From assembly GCA_019694395.1 (NCBI GenBank), contig JAIBCC010000003.1:188001-252000 (forward strand): a stretch of DNA of 64,000 nt, given 5' to 3'. The notes under the pieces are model-generated. The model searched no databases. It had not been told where the DNA came from and was given only the letters and a program-made list of their open reading frames with translations. This DNA comes from Pyrinomonadaceae bacterium. Its GTDB lineage: Bacteria > Acidobacteriota > Blastocatellia > Pyrinomonadales > Pyrinomonadaceae. Position 1 is the first letter of the stretch. Each line of letters opens with the position of its first letter. Both the position numbers and the translations under genes were made by a program. This document shows, in pieces, positions 1 through 8,778 of this stretch.

Positions 1-1
1 T

Positions 2-793
2 GATCCTGAAACCAACGATCTGGTTTTTGATTTTACCGAGCCGCACCAGCGTTTTTGTGCGGCCAAAGGCGGCAAAGGTGGATGGGGAAACTCGCATTTT
101 GCGACACCGACCAAACGCGCTCCGAAATACCATTACAACGGCAGACCGGGCGAAGAAAAAGAATTTCAGTTGGAACTGAAACTTATTGCAGACGTTGGGC
201 TTTTGGGATTTCCCAACGCCGGAAAATCAACGCTGATTTCGGTAATTTCCGCAGCTAAACCAAAGATTGCCGATTATCCTTTTACTACGCTTGAACCGAA
301 TTTGGGTGTGGTTGACATCGGCGATTTTCGCACCTTTGTCGTGGCGGATATTCCCGGACTGATCGAAGGGGCACACGAAGGTGCAGGACTTGGCGACAGA
401 TTTTTGCGCCATGTTGAACGCACCAAACTTTTACTGCATCTGGTTGACGTTTCTTCGCTTTCTGGCAGAGATCCGATTGAAGATTACGAAATCATCAACC
501 GCGAAATTGCCTCGTTTAATCCCGAATTGGCACAACGTCCGCAAATCGTGGTGGCGACAAAACTTGACGCTTTGGACGACCCCGAAAGATTAGAAAGTTT
601 GCGGAAACGGGCGAAAAAAGATAAAAAGCCATTCTTTGAAATTTCATCAGTAACTAATCAGGGAACACGCGAATTAGTCGCTAAGGTTGCACAAATTTTA
701 GACGATATGAGACGCGATGAAGTTGAACAACAACAGCAATTGGCTTATGAAAGAGAAATGCAAGCCCGGATAGATGCCAATAGAAACCAGTAA
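2..793 (+). CDS. obgE: GTPase ObgE/CgtA, 5'-truncated by the window edge
   Basis: This is the 3' part of ObgE (CgtA), a ribosome-associated GTPase acting in 50S subunit assembly and stress control. The start lies outside the window. The visible 263 residues open in the glycine-rich Obg fold ([16 protein letters not shown]) and continue into the G domain: G1 GFPNAGKST at fragment residues 69-77, G3 DIPGL at 116-120 and G4 TKLD at 186-189. The protein stops soon after the G domain, so no long OCT-type tail is present. It is followed by an overlapping small ORF, nadD and rsfS, a linkage common in bacteria, which supports the call. Confidence 0.97.
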   Translation, partial: DPETNDLVFDFTEPHQRFCAAKGGKGGWGNSHFATPTKRAPKYHYNGRPGEEKEFQLELKLIADVGLLGFPNAGKSTLISVISAAKPKIADYPFTTLEPNLGVVDIGDFRTFVVADIPGLIEGAHEGAGLGDRFLRHVERTKLLLHLVDVSSLSGRDPIEDYEIINREIASFNPELAQRPQIVVATKLDALDDPERLESLRKRAKKDKKPFFEISSVTNQGTRELVAKVAQILDDMRRDEVEQQQQLAYEREMQARIDANRNQ

Positions 794-1082
794 AATCTTT
801 GATTTTAGAATGAAAGATGGTTCGCGCAATTTTGCCGATTTGCCTGAAGCAGTATTTTTTGACGAATTGCGTGAAATTGCCAATAAGTTTGAAGGCGCAC
901 AAGAAACCGGATTCATCACAGATTGGATGACAGAAGTCTGGCTTGATTTTGATTATCGCGGACATAAGTTTTCGATCAATAATCAAATGGGTGAGTATTG
1001 GTTTTTTGTGGAAAATCCGAATTGCTCCGATGAGATTTTGTGCGAAGTTATGGAACATTTTGAAAATTTTCTGGTTAAATGA
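774..1082 (+). CDS. conserved-looking small hypothetical protein between obgE and nadD
   Basis: The encoded 102-residue protein is acidic and aromatic-rich, with no signal peptide or membrane segment, so it is probably cytoplasmic. I do not recognise the family. Its start overlaps the end of obgE by 20 bases and its stop overlaps the nadD start by 4 (ATGA). That tight packing supports a real, translationally coupled gene. The ribosome-binding site is weak (CCGGA just before the ATG). Function cannot be inferred beyond cotranscription with ribosome-assembly and NAD genes. Confidence 0.75.
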   Translation: MPIETSKIFDFRMKDGSRNFADLPEAVFFDELREIANKFEGAQETGFITDWMTEVWLDFDYRGHKFSINNQMGEYWFFVENPNCSDEILCEVMEHFENFLVK

Positions 1083-1717
1083 AAAAAATTGCATTTTACG
1101 GCGGCAGTTTTGACCCGCTTCACAATGGACATTTGCAGATTGCGAACAAATTGACCGAAGTTTTTGCGTTGGATGAATTTGTTTTTATTCCCGCTTTTCA
1201 CGCGCCGCATAAAAAGGATAAAAAGCCAACATCTGCCTTTCATCGTTACGCAATGCTTTGTCTGGCAACTAATGATGCGCCGAAAATCAAAGTTTCAAAA
1301 ATGGAGTTGGATTTGCCCGAAAAGCCTTATTCGATTGAGACTTTGAGCAAATTAAAGACTGAATTGCCTGACGCAAAGATCTTTTTTGTGATGGGTGCGG
1401 ATTCGTGGCAGGACATTACGACCTGGCGCGAATGGGAAAAAGTTTTGACGATTGTGAATGTAATTGTCGTCACTCGACCGCCGGTTGAAATCGGTTTTTC
1501 GCACATTACGCCCGAAATTCAAAGACGAATTGTTGATTTGCGTGATAAAATTGATTTTGAACTTGAGGAAGAAGATAGAATTTATATTACAAATGCGGTT
1601 GAAATAGAAATTTCAGCCACGGAAATTAGAAATAGTATTAGAGAAAACAGCAGCGATTGGCAAGCAAATGTGCCGGAGGAAGCTGCGAAATATATTGAGA
1701 AATACGGAATTTATTGA
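1079..1717 (+). CDS. nadD: nicotinate-nucleotide adenylyltransferase
   Basis: NadD transfers AMP from ATP to nicotinate mononucleotide, giving deamido-NAD in NAD biosynthesis. The 212-residue protein has the nucleotidyltransferase signature GGSFDPLHNGH at residues 9-19 and the C-terminal ISATEIRNSI motif that replaces the ISSTxIR of relatives. Length is normal for the family. It starts inside the stop of the preceding small ORF and sits before rsfS, the usual obgE-nadD-rsfS neighbourhood. A block of hairpins separates it from rsfS. Confidence 0.96.
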   Translation: MKKIAFYGGSFDPLHNGHLQIANKLTEVFALDEFVFIPAFHAPHKKDKKPTSAFHRYAMLCLATNDAPKIKVSKMELDLPEKPYSIETLSKLKTELPDAKIFFVMGADSWQDITTWREWEKVLTIVNVIVVTRPPVEIGFSHITPEIQRRIVDLRDKIDFELEEEDRIYITNAVEIEISATEIRNSIRENSSDWQANVPEEAAKYIEKYGIY

Positions 1718-1728
1718 AAAAATTGAAC

Positions 1729-1858
1729 GGAACGCCGTCATCTTGACGGCAAAGATTGCATCAGCAATCTAATCAACTTTAATTTTCTTTCAAGTTGAAA
1801 TTAAATGAAGAAAGTTTGAACGCCGGAGCGTTCATTGCCAGCAAGATGCTGGCGTTCC
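1729..1858. repeat. multi-hairpin element with 8-bp terminal inverted repeats
   Basis: This 130-bp element fills the nadD-rsfS gap. Its ends are perfect inverted repeats, GGAACGCC at 1729-1736 and GGCGTTCC at 1851-1858. Inside are consecutive short hairpins: GCCGTCA/TGACGGC (1734-1750), AGATTGC/GCAATCT (1753-1770), TCAACTT/AAGTTGA (1773-1798), GAACGC/GCGTTC (1818-1833) and GCCAGCA/TGCTGGC (1837-1853). All stems are perfect, 6-7 bp, and most loops are 3-4 bases. It resembles REP/BIME or MITE-like mobile hairpins. It could also attenuate or process the nadD-rsfS transcript. Confidence 0.8.
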
Positions 1859-1880
1859 TTGATATAAGCTAAATAAACAG

Positions 1881-2312
1881 ATGGAAGCATTAAAAGAAAA
1901 AGTATTACATCCTGAAAAGAAAGAAACATTAGTAGTTACCGCAGTCAAAACACCTTTTGCGGAATTGGATGAGTCTGTCAAATTGGCTCTGCACTGTGCC
2001 TCAGAGAAAAAAGCGGTTAATACAAATGCGCTTGATTTGCGCGAAATTGCGAGTTTTACCGAATTTTTTATCATCACCAGCGGAACAAACCAGCGTCAAG
2101 TGCAGGCGATTGCCGATGAAATCGAGGAAAAGCTCAAGAAACAACTTTCAACTCGTCCGGTTCGCATCGAAGGCTACACTACCGCCGAATGGGTTTTGAT
2201 GGACTACGGCGATTTTATCGTGCATATTTTCGAGCAAAAAGCGCGTGAGTTTTACGATTTGGAAAGATTGTGGCGCGATGCGAAGAAAGTAGATTTACCT
2301 GAGAATTTATAG
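1881..2312 (+). CDS. rsfS: ribosome silencing factor RsfS
   Basis: RsfS (RsfA/Iojap family) binds ribosomal protein uL14 and blocks subunit joining when nutrients are short. The family core is clear from about residue 37 to the end: [20 protein letters not shown], then the VDLMDYGD-equivalent [13 protein letters not shown] and YDLERLW. At 143 residues it is longer than the usual 105-120, because of an N-terminal extension of about 35 residues with a lysine-rich start; a later start is possible but no better ATG is visible. It lies three bases before an SGNH-hydrolase gene. Confidence 0.94.
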   Translation: MEALKEKVLHPEKKETLVVTAVKTPFAELDESVKLALHCASEKKAVNTNALDLREIASFTEFFIITSGTNQRQVQAIADEIEEKLKKQLSTRPVRIEGYTTAEWVLMDYGDFIVHIFEQKAREFYDLERLWRDAKKVDLPENL

Positions 2313-2315
2313 TTT

Positions 2316-2948
2316 ATGGCTCACATTGTTTTACTTGGAGATTCGATTTTTGACAACAAAGCTTACATTGGGAATGAACCTGATGTTATTTCGCATCTCC
2401 AAGGAATAATTCCTTCAAATTGGCAAGCCGCCTTAAATGCAGTTGACGGAAGTTTGGTTGAAAACGTTAGCGGACAATTACTCAAAAGTCCGCCCGATGC
2501 AACTCATTTTGTGATTAGTGTCGGCGGAAACAACGCCATTATGAACGCCGATGTGTTGGGATTAAAAGTAAGTTCTGCGGCAGAAGTTTTTAATAATCTT
2601 TCAGATAGAATCAGCACTTTTGAATTTCATTACCGGGAAATGCTGAAAACTGTTTTGAGTCGAAATTTACCGACTACTGTTTGCACCATTTATTATCCGA
2701 ACTTTCCCGAACCTAATTTTCAAAAACTTTCAACAACGGCTCTCAGTTCATTCAATGATGTCATTATCAAACAGGCAATCTCTTTTGGCATTCCTTTATT
2801 GGATTTGCGTTTAATTTGTAATGAAAAAGACGATTATGCCAATGAAATAGAACCTTCGAGCAAAGGCGGACGCAAAATTGCGGCAAAAATCCTTGAAGTA
2901 ATAAACAATCACGATTTTGCAATAAAACAAACACGAGTGTATTGTTAA
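2316..2948 (+). CDS. SGNH/GDSL-family hydrolase
   Basis: The 210-residue protein has the block-I serine motif VLLGDSIFDN near the N-terminus and the block-III-like ISVGGNNA around residue 70, as expected of SGNH esterases or lipases. Near the C-terminus the usual Asp-x-x-His is replaced by IEPSSKGGRKIA, so the catalytic histidine is not obvious; some soluble SGNH proteins have such an IEPS...GG ending. No signal peptide is seen, so it is probably cytoplasmic. The substrate is unknown. It directly follows rsfS and may share its transcript. Confidence 0.8.
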   Translation: MAHIVLLGDSIFDNKAYIGNEPDVISHLQGIIPSNWQAALNAVDGSLVENVSGQLLKSPPDATHFVISVGGNNAIMNADVLGLKVSSAAEVFNNLSDRISTFEFHYREMLKTVLSRNLPTTVCTIYYPNFPEPNFQKLSTTALSSFNDVIIKQAISFGIPLLDLRLICNEKDDYANEIEPSSKGGRKIAAKILEVINNHDFAIKQTRVYC

Positions 2949-3031
2949 GTCAATAAAATTAAAAAAAGTCGGTAGCTTTCCCAATAAAAGCTGCGTAGTA
3001 TTCAAAACATCCCCAATATTTGAGGTAAAAA

Positions 3032-5725
3032 ATGCAACCTAAATTTGTTCTTACGCTTTTAGTGGCAGTCTTTTTGTTTATTTACAACATTTCAGCTCAA
3101 TCTTTGCAGACGGTTTCCGGCACGGTCAAAGATCAAAACGGAGCAGTTGTTGTTGGGGCACAGGTCATTTTGCGTGGTGTGATTTCGCGTTCAGTAGTGA
3201 CTGATTCAAACGGTAATTTTTCGTTCGCAAATATATCGTCCGGCGATTACGAATTAAAGATTTCAGCGAATGGTTTTGCTGAGCAATCAGAAAAAATTGC
3301 TGTTGACGGACAAGCCAGAGCTTTAGAGATCCGTCTTGAAATCGGTTCTCCAACCGTTACCGTAACTGCCGAAGTCGGGAATAATGTCGAACGCGAAAAT
3401 ATTCCGCAAGCCATTAATTTAATTGGGGAAAAACAAATTTCGGAACGTGTCAATCCGATTTTGGCTCAAGCCGCGCAGGAAGAAGCCGGAATTAATGTTC
3501 AGCGCACCAGCCCGACGATGGGGGGGATTTTTATTCGTGGTTTGGTCGGCACAAAAGTTAATGTTTATGTGGACGGAGTCCGCTATACAACTTCGGCACA
3601 ACGCGGCGGGGTTAGCACCTTTTTTAACTTAAATGATGCAAGCAATATCCAATCAATCGAAGTTTTGCGTGGGGCAAATTCGGCTCAATACAGTTCGGAC
3701 GCACTTGGCGGAACGATTAGCATTCTTAGCAAACTGCCAACTTTAGGCGATGATAAATCCGAATTTCACGGTGAAATAAATACAAATTTTAATTATGCTG
3801 ACCGATCTTTCGGCGGCTCAACGCTATTCAGCTACGGAACAAATAAATTAGGCGGTTATATCAATTTAACCGGACGCAGAGTTGGTGATTTACGGGTTGC
3901 CAACGGGCTTGATTCACACTCGGCTTTGACCAGATTTTTAGGGTTGCGGTCAAATATTTTGGGTGACAGATTGCCAGATACGGCTTTTCAACAATACGGC
4001 GGCAGTTTTCGCCTGAATTATTCTCCAACTGATGATAGCCAAGTCGTTTTTAATTATTCACGCAATCAACAGGATAACGGCAAACGCTATGACCAATTAC
4101 TTGGCGGTGACGGAAATTTGATTGCCGACCTCAGAAATTTGATGCTTGATTTTGGCTACATCCGTTTTGCCAAACAAAATTTCGGATGGTTTGATTCGGC
4201 ATCATTTACAGTTTCATTTAACAGCCAGCGCGAAGAACGGGTTAATCAGGGTGGACAGGGTGATCCGTTCGGTTCGATCACACATCAATACGAACGCACC
4301 AATGCCACCGGATTCAGTGCTTTTCTGGACAAAGATTTTTCAAATAATTCTTTCTTGATCGGCGGCGACCTTTACCGTGAGAGAATAAATGCACCGGCTT
4401 ACACTCTGAATCCGAGAACAAATGCCTTCACACTTTCGCGTCCGCGTGTGCCGGACGAAGCACGTTATACTTTGGGCGGAATTTTTGTGCAGGATGCGTG
4501 GCAGGCAGTTCCTGACAGATTAAGAATTTCGGGTGCATTGCGCTACAATGCAGCAAAATATAAAGTTAATGCCTCCGATAGTCCGGTTGTCAACGGACTT
4601 CGCCTCTGGAATGATGATTCGCTGACGGTTGGCGATTTTTCGGGAAGAATCGGCGCAGTTGTCCGAATTGCCGAAGGCGCAAGATTTGCTTTCAATTACA
4701 GCCGTGGTTTTCGCGCTCCGAGCATTACCGATTTGGGAACTCTGGGCTTAACCGGCGACGGATTTGAAGCGGATTATTTTTCGGCAAACATTTTAGGCGG
4801 AACTATCGGGACGACAGCTGATGCTGCTGCTGTTACAACAGGTTTACCCGTTACCAAACAACGCTCGGAACTTACCGATAGTTACGATTTTAGTTTTCGT
4901 TACGGCAACAAGCGTTTTGAGACAGAAGCAACGATCTTTCTGATTGATTTCCGCGACTCCATTACTAAACAGGCTTTGATCTTACCTGTCGGAGCTACCG
5001 GAAAAATGTTGGGCGATCAGGTAATTACGAGTCAAAATGCCAATGGTGCAGTTTTCGTTTCGCTTTCAACTGCACCGGTTTTAATCAGAGCCAATTATAC
5101 GGCAGCCAAAATTTACGGATTTGAATACGAAGCCGAGGCAAAACTAACCAAAGAAATTAAATTTACCGGAAATTACACCTACATTCATGCCGAAGATAAG
5201 GCAACCGGATTGCCGCCGAATATCGAAGGCGGAACTCCGCCGCCGACAGGGTTTGTCAGTTTCAAATATGAACCGATCGGCAAACCTTTCTGGGTTGAAC
5301 TTTACTCAACTTTAGCGGATCGTCAGGATCGTCTTTCAACGCTTGACTTAGGCGACAGACGAACAGGTGCAACCCGCACCAGAACACAAATTCAAAACTT
5401 TTTCCGGCGCGGTGCGTGTGTGCGAGGGCTAACCAATAATCCCGACGGCATTTGCGGAACAGGCGATGAAACTACGCTTTTGGCAACCAATGAAACTATC
5501 GCTCAAGTCCAAAATCGTCTTTTGGGAAGCGCAACTTCTGCTCCGCTTTTCACTTATTTGCCGGGTTATGTCACGGTAAATCTGCGCGGCGGCATCAGAG
5601 TTGGCGAAAAATCCAACATAACTTGGGCATTTGAAAATATTTTCGATAATCAATACCGCAATCCAAGCTGGGGAATTGATGGCGCAGGCAGAAGTTTTAG
5701 AGTTGGTTATCGTTTCCGCTTTTAA
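3032..5725 (+). CDS. TonB-dependent receptor with carboxypeptidase-regulatory N-terminal domain
   Basis: This outer-membrane receptor of 897 residues should import a large ligand using TonB energy. It has a signal peptide (about residues 1-23), a CarboxypepD_reg-like beta-sandwich (about 25-100, with VSGTVKDQNGAVVVGAQV), a plug domain around 115-230 containing the Gly-Gly-rich GIFIRGLVGTKVNVYVDG, and a long beta-barrel ending in RVGYRFRF, a proper C-terminal aromatic signature. A TGAGG ribosome-binding site precedes the ATG. It stands alone, followed by a hairpin terminator. The ligand is not evident; the sibling receptor at 29177 belongs to a catabolic island, this one does not. Confidence 0.95.
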   Translation: MQPKFVLTLLVAVFLFIYNISAQSLQTVSGTVKDQNGAVVVGAQVILRGVISRSVVTDSNGNFSFANISSGDYELKISANGFAEQSEKIAVDGQARALEIRLEIGSPTVTVTAEVGNNVERENIPQAINLIGEKQISERVNPILAQAAQEEAGINVQRTSPTMGGIFIRGLVGTKVNVYVDGVRYTTSAQRGGVSTFFNLNDASNIQSIEVLRGANSAQYSSDALGGTISILSKLPTLGDDKSEFHGEINTNFNYADRSFGGSTLFSYGTNKLGGYINLTGRRVGDLRVANGLDSHSALTRFLGLRSNILGDRLPDTAFQQYGGSFRLNYSPTDDSQVVFNYSRNQQDNGKRYDQLLGGDGNLIADLRNLMLDFGYIRFAKQNFGWFDSASFTVSFNSQREERVNQGGQGDPFGSITHQYERTNATGFSAFLDKDFSNNSFLIGGDLYRERINAPAYTLNPRTNAFTLSRPRVPDEARYTLGGIFVQDAWQAVPDRLRISGALRYNAAKYKVNASDSPVVNGLRLWNDDSLTVGDFSGRIGAVVRIAEGARFAFNYSRGFRAPSITDLGTLGLTGDGFEADYFSANILGGTIGTTADAAAVTTGLPVTKQRSELTDSYDFSFRYGNKRFETEATIFLIDFRDSITKQALILPVGATGKMLGDQVITSQNANGAVFVSLSTAPVLIRANYTAAKIYGFEYEAEAKLTKEIKFTGNYTYIHAEDKATGLPPNIEGGTPPPTGFVSFKYEPIGKPFWVELYSTLADRQDRLSTLDLGDRRTGATRTRTQIQNFFRRGACVRGLTNNPDGICGTGDETTLLATNETIAQVQNRLLGSATSAPLFTYLPGYVTVNLRGGIRVGEKSNITWAFENIFDNQYRNPSWGIDGAGRSFRVGYRFRF

Positions 5726-5751
5726 TTTTAAATTACAAATCGCATCAGGAC

Positions 5752-5791
5752 GCAGAGTTTATTTTGAATTTCTCTGCGTTTCTTTTTTGGA
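5752..5791. terminator. hairpin terminator after the TonB receptor
   Basis: ACGCAGAG (5752-5759) and CTCTGCGT (5774-5781) form a perfect 8-bp stem followed by TTTCTTTTTT. It ends the receptor transcript and lies just before the convergent DUF3037 gene. The stem is also one of the short words that recur in gaps elsewhere in this window. Confidence 0.7.
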
Positions 5792-5799
5792 AGAAATAG

Positions 5800-6183
5800 T
5801 TATAACACCATTGTTTCAAATAAATGTTCCAGCATTTCCCTGGCATTAGAGCAAAATCCCGTGTGAATCGGTGAAGCTTGAATAATGGTGCTGCGAACTG
5901 CGGTCAGCCAATAAAATCTTTCACGGGGGGGTAATTTTCCAATAACACCTGCTTCCTTTGCTCCTTTGCAGATTTTTGGAATGATTTCGAGGTAGTTTTT
6001 GACTTTCTCCGCATCCGCTTTCGGTGCAAAAGCCTTTAATTTTTGTTCATCAAGATAAATTCGTGTTTCTAAAAATTTTTGTGCAGGACAGGAAAGGATG
6101 ATACCGACATTAAAAAACTCTTCGCGCTCGACGCGGGGAACGAGGCGAATGACGGCATAATCAAACGTGCAATTTTCGTGCAT
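5800..6183 (-). CDS. DUF3037 family protein
   Basis: The protein begins MHENCTFDYAVIRLVPRVER and contains EFFNVGIIL, the DUF3037 signature. The start is set by a perfect AAGGAGG eight bases upstream of this ATG (6190-6196); an upstream TTG in the same frame would put that ribosome-binding site inside the gene. At 127 residues it has family length. Its start overlaps the end of the HipA-like kinase gene by 23 bases. DUF3037 genes commonly travel with a HipA-like kinase gene, and the pair is probably functionally linked, but no biochemical role is known to me. Confidence 0.9.
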   Translation of the reverse strand: MHENCTFDYAVIRLVPRVEREEFFNVGIILSCPAQKFLETRIYLDEQKLKAFAPKADAEKVKNYLEIIPKICKGAKEAGVIGKLPPRERFYWLTAVRSTIIQASPIHTGFCSNAREMLEHLFETMVL

Positions 6184-6925
6184 CAATCGCCTCCTTGACA
6201 AAATTTTCTCTTGATTCCAAACGATTGATTAAAAACTCCAGATAAACTTTTCGCTGTTCCGACGGATTTTCCAGCCATTCATCGGGAATCAATCCGACAA
6301 TGTTTTCTAAGATTTCGGGTGTTAGTTTTTGACTTAAAACTTCATCGGCTCTTTCTATTTTATCGGCAAATGGCAGCAAAATATGTTGTTTTATCAGCGA
6401 AAAAGGATTGGCACTGTTTTCCAAAAATCTTTCCCAATTGTGATGAAAATAAAAGGACGCGCCGTGGTCTATCAGCCACAAATTGTTTTCCCAAAAGAGA
6501 ATATTGGCATTTCGAGGCGTGCGGTCAACATTGGCGGTCAACGCATCAAACCAAACTATTTCCGAAGCAAGTTGACTATCAGGTTTTATAATCATCGGAT
6601 CGTAGGTAATTGAGCCGGATAAATACTCCATCGCCAAATTCAAACCGCCGCTGAATTTAATCAAATCCTGAATTTCCGGGTCAGGCTCAGTTTTAGCCAG
6701 AGCCGCATCTAACTCGGCGAACACGATTTCGGGAATCCGAAAGCCTAAAACGCGAGCGATCTCTCCCACAATCAGTTCGGCAATTAGAGCTTTGACACCT
6801 TGACCCGCACCCCGAAATTTGAGGACAGACAGCTTTTTATCTTCATCTTCGATAATTGCCGGCAGTGAGCCGCCTTCGCGCAAAGGCGTAACGTAGCGAA
6901 TGACTTTGACAGTTCGTAAATTCAT
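6161..6925 (-). CDS. HipA-like kinase-fold protein
   Basis: The 254-residue protein resembles the stand-alone HipA-like kinase domain (HipA_2 type) rather than full-length HipA. Supporting segments are the catalytic-loop-like ALTANVDRTPRNANILFW and LWLIDHGASFYFHHNW, where the DR.PRN and IDHG parts correspond to the kinase catalytic Asp/Asn and the metal-binding DxG. No HipB-type antitoxin is next to it; the partner is DUF3037, coupled by overlap. It probably phosphorylates a protein or small molecule, target unknown. Confidence 0.85.
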   Translation of the reverse strand: MNLRTVKVIRYVTPLREGGSLPAIIEDEDKKLSVLKFRGAGQGVKALIAELIVGEIARVLGFRIPEIVFAELDAALAKTEPDPEIQDLIKFSGGLNLAMEYLSGSITYDPMIIKPDSQLASEIVWFDALTANVDRTPRNANILFWENNLWLIDHGASFYFHHNWERFLENSANPFSLIKQHILLPFADKIERADEVLSQKLTPEILENIVGLIPDEWLENPSEQRKVYLEFLINRLESRENFVKEAIDARKLHV

Positions 6926-7005
6926 AAATCTAAACAGCAGAAACGTAAAAGAATTATAGCCTACTTTATCAAACTTACCGGTTGTGAGAATATTGTTTTT
7001 TCGCT

Positions 7006-7458
7006 ATGAGGTTTCGTTTTCTGTGGATTGGCAAAACTAAAGAGAAAAATTGGCGCAGTTTGCAGGAAGAATACCTGCAACGCTTGTCACATTTCGTCAA
7101 ATTTGAGATAACAGAAATCAAGGAAAGTGCAGCACACGAAACTAAAGACGTGGAAGGCAACCGAATCTTAGGAAACCTGAATCAAAGTAGCTTCGTATGT
7201 CTGTTGGATGTGAAAGGGTCTGAGATAAACTCGCATCAATTGGCTGGGAAAATTGAAAATTGGCAGAATCGGGGTCAGAAAGAAATCGTTTTTGTCATTT
7301 GCGGACAGGACGGAGCCTCTTCTGAGGTTGTCGAAAGAGCCGATTATAGTTTATCTTTATCACGCCTGACTTTGACGCACGAAATGGCGCGAGTTATTTT
7401 AATTGAGCAATTATACCGTGCATATACCATAATCAAGGGGTTTCCATATCAGAAATGA
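7006..7458 (+). CDS. rlmH: 23S rRNA (pseudouridine-1915 N3) methyltransferase RlmH
   Basis: RlmH is a SPOUT-class enzyme that methylates pseudouridine 1915 in helix 69 of 23S rRNA using SAM. The 150-residue protein shows the knotted C-terminal half: IVFVICGQDGASSEVVERAD, then SLSRLTLTHEMARVILIEQLYRAYTI and a terminal GFPYQK close to the usual YHK. In most homologues the glycine-rich loop reads IGG; here it is ICGQDG, a small deviation. The stop overlaps the start of the DksA/TraR-like gene by four bases (ATGA), indicating coupling. Confidence 0.95.
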   Translation: MRFRFLWIGKTKEKNWRSLQEEYLQRLSHFVKFEITEIKESAAHETKDVEGNRILGNLNQSSFVCLLDVKGSEINSHQLAGKIENWQNRGQKEIVFVICGQDGASSEVVERADYSLSLSRLTLTHEMARVILIEQLYRAYTIIKGFPYQK

Positions 7459-7811
7459 CTGAAATAAATATTGATAGCATTAAAGAAAACCTTCTCGCTG
7501 AGCGAGACACTTTGTTTGCCAAATTAAATGGCAACGACCTTTCGGTTGACGACACCGAAACTCCCGATCCGGTGGATCTAGCCGTCCAAAATTATTCCAA
7601 GAACGTCCTTTTGGCAGTTTCCGAAAATGACAGCCGCCAGCTTCAAATGATTGACGAAGCCTTGCAGCGCATCGAAGACGAAGAATACGGCACTTGTCAA
7701 AATTGCGGTAAAGAGATTATGCCGAAGCGTTTGCAGGCAGTTCCGTGGGCACGTTATTGTCTGAGCTGTCAGGAATTGGTCGAAAAAGGTCTGATCGAAG
7801 ACGAAGAATAA
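7455..7811 (+). CDS. TraR/DksA-family C4 zinc-finger protein
   Basis: The 118-residue protein has a helical N-terminus with a DPVDLA motif (38-43), comparable to the DPxDxA tip of DksA, and a C4 zinc finger with Cys81, Cys84, Cys102 and Cys105 (YGTCQNCGKEI...YCLSCQE). Such proteins bind the RNA polymerase secondary channel and modulate initiation, often together with ppGpp. It is shorter than E. coli DksA and closer to the generic family of general stress or TraR-like regulators. Translation is coupled to rlmH. Confidence 0.92.
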   Translation: MTEINIDSIKENLLAERDTLFAKLNGNDLSVDDTETPDPVDLAVQNYSKNVLLAVSENDSRQLQMIDEALQRIEDEEYGTCQNCGKEIMPKRLQAVPWARYCLSCQELVEKGLIEDEE

Positions 7812-7815
7812 TCGT

Positions 7816-7909
7816 AAAGTGAAAAGGTGAGATGGTTTTAAAAGTGAGAAGATTGGTTGATTAATGCCAAATTTCACTTTTTCACTCTTTCACTTTTCCA
7901 CTTTTTCAC
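7816..7909. repeat. imperfect inverted repeat of GTGAAAA words
   Basis: The gap before the ComF gene holds degenerate AAGTGAAAAGGTGAGA words on the left and CACTTTTTCACTCTTTCACT words on the right (7872-7909). Together they can fold into a long imperfect hairpin. No gene is seen. The same word family recurs at 19187-19245. Confidence 0.6.
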
Positions 7910-7915
7910 GTTTAA

Positions 7916-8635
7916 ATGTCTGTTTTTTATGATTCACTCCTAACTCTAATTTATCCGCAGGCTTGCCAAATCTGCCAAAAAAGTGTGGAACGGCAAGCAG
8001 ATGGATTTGTTTGCGCGGATTGTTGGGAAGAAACACCAATCTTTAATGGAAACGAAACGCTCTGTCACAAATGCGGAGCGTTTTTGCTTGATAAACCATC
8101 GCATTTTGAAACTTTTTGCCGAAGATGTGATGATGATTTTTATGATTCTGCCAAAGCCGCCGGAACTTACGAAGATGCGCTTTTAACTTCAATTCTTAAT
8201 CTTAAACATAAACCTTTTGTGCCGAAGACATTGGGCGATTTATTGCTCCAAACTTTTCTTGATTCGGACTTTCAAAATTCAGATCTAATAATTCCCGTGC
8301 CGCTTTCGCTCAAAAGATTTGCCGAACGCGGATTTAATCAGGCGGAACTTTTAGCCGATAATCTAGCCCGACAGATCAATTTGACCGTTGATAAAACCAG
8401 TCTTAAACGTCGAATCCATACCGAAAAAAGCCGGCGCGGAATGGACAGAAAATCACGGATGGAGAGCGTCAAAAATGCTTTTGAAGTTGTTAGTCCGCGA
8501 TTGATCGAAGGTAAAAAGGTTCTTTTAATTGATGATGTTTTTACCAGCGGTGCAACTGTTTCCAATTGTGCAAAGGCTTTGAAAAAAGCGGGAGCCGAAA
8601 CGGTTTATGTTTTGACTGCAGCAAGGGCAGTTTAA
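7916..8635 (+). CDS. ComF-family amidophosphoribosyltransferase-like protein
   Basis: The 239-residue protein has an N-terminal double zinc ribbon with CxxC pairs at Cys17/20, 33/36, 50/53 and 68/71, and a C-terminal type-I phosphoribosyltransferase fold with the PRPP-binding loop VLLIDDVFTSGAT around residues 203-215. ComF proteins are needed for DNA uptake during transformation in Gram-positives and ComF/GntX homologues occur widely. No other competence gene lies nearby, so a role in transformation here is only inferred. Confidence 0.92.
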   Translation: MSVFYDSLLTLIYPQACQICQKSVERQADGFVCADCWEETPIFNGNETLCHKCGAFLLDKPSHFETFCRRCDDDFYDSAKAAGTYEDALLTSILNLKHKPFVPKTLGDLLLQTFLDSDFQNSDLIIPVPLSLKRFAERGFNQAELLADNLARQINLTVDKTSLKRRIHTEKSRRGMDRKSRMESVKNAFEVVSPRLIEGKKVLLIDDVFTSGATVSNCAKALKKAGAETVYVLTAARAV

Positions 8636-8636
8636 G

Positions 8637-8758
8637 TCTCAGGTCGTAAGTCTCAAAGTCTCAGGTCTAAAATCCAAATCACTTCGCCTAAGCCAAAAGT
8701 AAGTTAAAGAATTTGAAAAGTTCGATCAAGAAAAGGAAAAGACTTTAGATCTGAGATT
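8637..8758. repeat. GTCTCAGGTCT word repeat forming an inverted pair
   Basis: Left of the gap, GTCTCAGGTC/GTCTCAAAGTCTCAGGTC is tandemly reiterated. AGTCTCAGGTCTAAA (8657-8671) pairs with TTTAGATCTGAGATT (8744-8758), 13 of 15 positions. It lies between convergent genes and may act as a terminator. I see no gene here. Confidence 0.6.
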
Positions 8759-8778
8759 ATTGAAACCGGAGTCTTAAA

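Noticed and set aside
6161..6925. Full HipA toxin of a HipBA module
   Set aside because: The protein is too short for HipA and has no HipB neighbour; the DUF3037 partner fits the stand-alone kinase pair better.
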